A DNA stretch of 64,000 bases from Paludisphaera rhizosphaerae (lineage in GTDB: Bacteria > Planctomycetota > Planctomycetia > Isosphaerales > Isosphaeraceae): assembly GCF_011065895.1 (NCBI RefSeq), contig NZ_JAALCR010000021.1, positions 62,001 through 126,000 of the forward strand. Reading direction: 5' to 3'. The notes under the pieces were generated by a model that worked only from the letters and a program-made list of their open reading frames with translations, made no database searches and was not told the DNA's origin. The position numbers and the translations under genes are program-made. Positions 60,907 through 64,000 of this stretch are shown one piece after another; position 1 is the stretch's first letter; the number at the start of each line of letters is the position of its first letter.

Positions 60907-61890
60907 TCAGACTCGGAGAACGACCTTGCCGAAGACCTCGTTCGACGCCACTCGCTCGTGGGCCTTGCGAACGTCTTCGAGGGGGAAGGTTGAATCAAGC
61001 ACCGGCTTCACCAGGCCGCGTTCGAGCCACGGGACGACCTGAGCGGCGAACTTGCGCGCGGCCTCGATTTTCTCCTCCAGCGGTCGGGCGCGGAGGGTGG
61101 TGCCGATGATCGTGGCCCGGCGAGCCAGCAGCGCGTTGAGGTCGATCTCCCCCTTAGCGCCGGTGAGCAGGCCAACCTCGACGATCCGGCCCCGTTTGGC
61201 GATCGCCTTGAGGTTCTCGCCCAGCGCCTTCGCACCCAGGAGGTCCAGGATCACGGCGACGCCCGCGCCGTGGGTGGCCTTCAGGACGGCCTCGGCGAAC
61301 TCGCCGGAGGGGTTGACGATGGGGACATCTAGGCCCAGATCCTTCGCCCGGTCGAGCTTGTCGGCCGTTCGGGAGGTTCCCAGGACGGTGCAGCCCATCG
61401 CGTGGGCGATCTGGACGGCGGCGGTGCCAACGCCGCTGCCTGCCGCGTGGATGAGCACGCTCTCGCCGGAGGCGAGGCCGCCCAGGGTCGTCAGGGCGTC
61501 GTGGGCCGTCATGAACGCTTCGGGGACCGCGCCGGCGGCCTCGAAATCGAGGGCGTCGGGGATCTTCGCGAGCGTCCGAGGGTGGGTCGTCAGGTACTCA
61601 GCCTGAGCCCCGCCGGCCACGATGCCAAAGACTCGGTCGCCGACCTGAATCGGCTCATGAACGTCAGGACCAAGGGCCTCGACGACTCCGGCGAACTCCA
61701 GGCCGGGGATGTCGGCGGGAACGCCGGGAGGCGCTGGATAGACGCCTCGCGCCTGGAGAAGGTCCGCCCGATTGAGCGCCGCGGCGTGGACGCGGACGAG
61801 GACGGACTCGCCGCGAGGCTCGGGACGGGGGACGTCGGCGATCTCCAGGACCTCCGGCCCCCCCTTCCCCTTGATGACGACGGCTTTCAT
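60907..61890 (-). CDS. NAD(P)H quinone oxidoreductase, PIG3 family
   Basis: A 327-residue zinc-independent medium-chain dehydrogenase. It begins MKAVVIKGKGGPEVLEIADVP and shows the PIG3 signature ALNRADLLQARGVYPAPPGVPADIPGLEFAGVVEALG. The cofactor loop is LIHAAGSGVGTAAVQIAHAMG, and the catalytic-domain end is LDSTFPLEDVRKAHERVASNEVFGKVVLRV. Structural-zinc cysteines are absent, as expected. It reduces quinones or enone compounds with NADPH. The gene follows fabF by 13 bases on the same strand and may be co-transcribed with the fatty acid genes. Confidence 0.92.
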   Translation of the reverse strand: MKAVVIKGKGGPEVLEIADVPRPEPRGESVLVRVHAAALNRADLLQARGVYPAPPGVPADIPGLEFAGVVEALGPDVHEPIQVGDRVFGIVAGGAQAEYLTTHPRTLAKIPDALDFEAAGAVPEAFMTAHDALTTLGGLASGESVLIHAAGSGVGTAAVQIAHAMGCTVLGTSRTADKLDRAKDLGLDVPIVNPSGEFAEAVLKATHGAGVAVILDLLGAKALGENLKAIAKRGRIVEVGLLTGAKGEIDLNALLARRATIIGTTLRARPLEEKIEAARKFAAQVVPWLERGLVKPVLDSTFPLEDVRKAHERVASNEVFGKVVLRV

Positions 61891-61903
61891 GGCCGTGCCC
61901 TCT

Positions 61904-63157
<1,254 letters not shown>

Positions 63158-63261
63158 TGATCGTCTCGCTTCGCGGAATGCCCGGGGGAACCGGGGTCGA
63201 ATCAGGTCGGGCGGGACCTCGGACCGCGCGTTCGGGTCGTCGCGCGGGCCGCGGCCTGAGG

Positions 63262-63501
63262 TCACTTGGCGTGCGCGTGCTGCTCGATGTAGTCGATGGC
63301 CTGGCCGACCGTCTGGATCTTCTCGGCCTCGTCATCGGGGATGGTGATGTCGAACTCTTCCTCGAACTCCATGACGAGCTCGACGGTGTCGAGCGAGTCG
63401 GCGCCGAGGTCGTTGACGAACGACGTCTCCTTGCTGACCTGTTCCTTCGACACGCCCATCTGCTCGCTGACGATCTCGATCACGCGCTCTTCCACGGACA
63501 C
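63262..63501 (-). CDS. acpP: Acyl carrier protein
   Basis: A 79-residue acidic protein. GTG 63501 is chosen because AGGAGG lies seven bases upstream; the second GTG at 63495 is an alternative. The 4'-phosphopantetheine attachment site is Ser36 in [20 protein letters not shown]. It ends [23 protein letters not shown]; the final His-Ala-His-Ala-Lys tail goes beyond E. coli AcpP. It carries growing acyl chains for fabF and the fabG encoded further upstream. Confidence 0.97.
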   Translation of the reverse strand: MSVEERVIEIVSEQMGVSKEQVSKETSFVNDLGADSLDTVELVMEFEEEFDITIPDDEAEKIQTVGQAIDYIEQHAHAK

Positions 63502-63957
63502 GGGCGGACCTCCTGGTTGGGGACGATTCGAGTATTCGAGCCTGCTCGACCATCGCCCGAGCCGGGGCGCAAGCCATGGGTGACGCAGGGGTTCAGGGTT
63601 AAGGGGTACGATCGCGGGATCTCCCGCGGCCCCGAATTCGGGGCGGGTGGGCGGGATCGGTTCCGGTTCCGCCGGCAATCGGGTCAAGGCCCCATCCGGC
63701 GGAGTCAGCCGTCGAGGACGGCAAGCGGTTCCTCCCTGGGTCGGTTCGCACGGGCCGCTCCGCCGTCGGGGCGGAGCGCAACGGCCGCGCTCCAGATCCG
63801 TCGATCGATCGAGTCAAAATAGCATGGCGAGGGGGCCTTGTCCATCCGACCGACCGCGTGATCGCGGGATCCCGCGCCGGCCGCACGACCCCTACCAGGC
63901 TAACCAACCGGATCGGCTCTCGGCCACGGATTCTGGAGCGAATTCTTGCCAGGGGGG
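63502..63957. other. 456-base gap between fabG and acpP with two GATCGCGGGATC palindromes
   Basis: No coding frame is convincing. CGCGGGATCCCGCG (63863-63876) is a perfect 14-bp palindrome. CGCGGGA-TC-TCCCGCG (63613-63628) repeats the same GATCGCGGGATC core about 250 bases closer to acpP. They may be operators for the fatty acid genes (inference). Confidence 0.4.
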
Positions 63958-64000
63958 TCAGACGGTCATGCCGCCGTCGACGGCGATCACCTGACCCGTC
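63958..64000 (-). CDS. fabG: 3-oxoacyl-[ACP] reductase, C-terminal end (5' part outside window)
   Basis: On the minus strand the frame reads TGQVIAVDGGMTV followed by TGA (63958-63960). That is the conserved end of FabG and related short-chain dehydrogenases, and its position before acpP and fabF matches the standard fab cluster. Only the last 13 residues are visible. Confidence 0.85.
   Translation of the reverse strand, partial: TGQVIAVDGGMTV

Overview
The window is high-GC chromosomal DNA from a planctomycete, most likely of the Isosphaeraceae (Paludisphaera/Singulisphaera type). The evidence is gene content: two DUF1549/DUF1553 cytochrome-type proteins each followed by a Tat-exported DUF1501 protein, a 1249-residue PVC-type beta-propeller/HEAT/cytochrome c protein, three PEP-CTERM proteins, two proteins with LEPR-XLL-like N-termini, and many small secreted proteins of unknown function. 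No tRNA, rRNA, CRISPR array, phage or transposase gene was found.

Layout. 1-1.7 kb: the end of a Gfo/Idh/MocA oxidoreductase, a NikR nickel regulator and an unknown protein. 1.9-7.4 kb: a VWA lipoprotein and dnaE. 7.4-7.8 kb: nested palindromic repeats. 7.8-16.4 kb: an FHA-GAF histidine kinase, two PEP-CTERM paralogues, an MCE-OmpA fusion, a secreted protein, an Nramp-UspA fusion and a lipoprotein. 16.8-24.3 kb: a DUF1549/1553 + DUF1501 pair, then the PVC cytochrome protein on the other strand. 24.4-29.1 kb: a CHAT protease-NTPase-TPR protein facing a trypsin-like protease and a 74-residue prodomain-like protein. 29.2-33.3 kb: two GNAT genes, a DUF5658 protein, and a MarR-pirin-DoxX cluster. 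33.3-37 kb: a surface protein, a TolC-family protein, and a DUF4465 PEP-CTERM protein behind a cobalamin riboswitch. 37.9-44.6 kb: an unknown Tat-like protein, two identical copies of a GT2 glycosyltransferase around an exported methyltransferase, a GT87-like membrane protein and a YugP metallopeptidase. 44.9-52.2 kb: a second DUF1549/1553 + DUF1501 pair and three small secreted proteins. 52.6-58.1 kb: Tex with a large insertion, and an FtsX-type permease with its ATPase. 58.1-64 kb: a Calx-beta/repeat surface protein, a quinone oxidoreductase, and the fatty-acid genes fabF, acpP and the tail of fabG.

The most interesting points are: (i) the CHAT-NTPase-TPR/trypsin/prodomain locus, which resembles NTP-dependent conflict or programmed-death systems; (ii) the cobalamin riboswitch in front of a PEP-CTERM-anchored DUF4465 protein, suggesting B12 capture at the cell surface; (iii) a 157-bp palindromic element present three times, one copy split by a 222-bp inverted-repeat insertion with a 10-bp target duplication; (iv) an 804-bp apparently identical duplication of a glycosyltransferase; (v) unusual protein architectures (MCE-OmpA, Nramp-UspA, Tex with about 200 extra residues inside its YqgF region).

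Family names come from motif recognition by eye. No database search was run.
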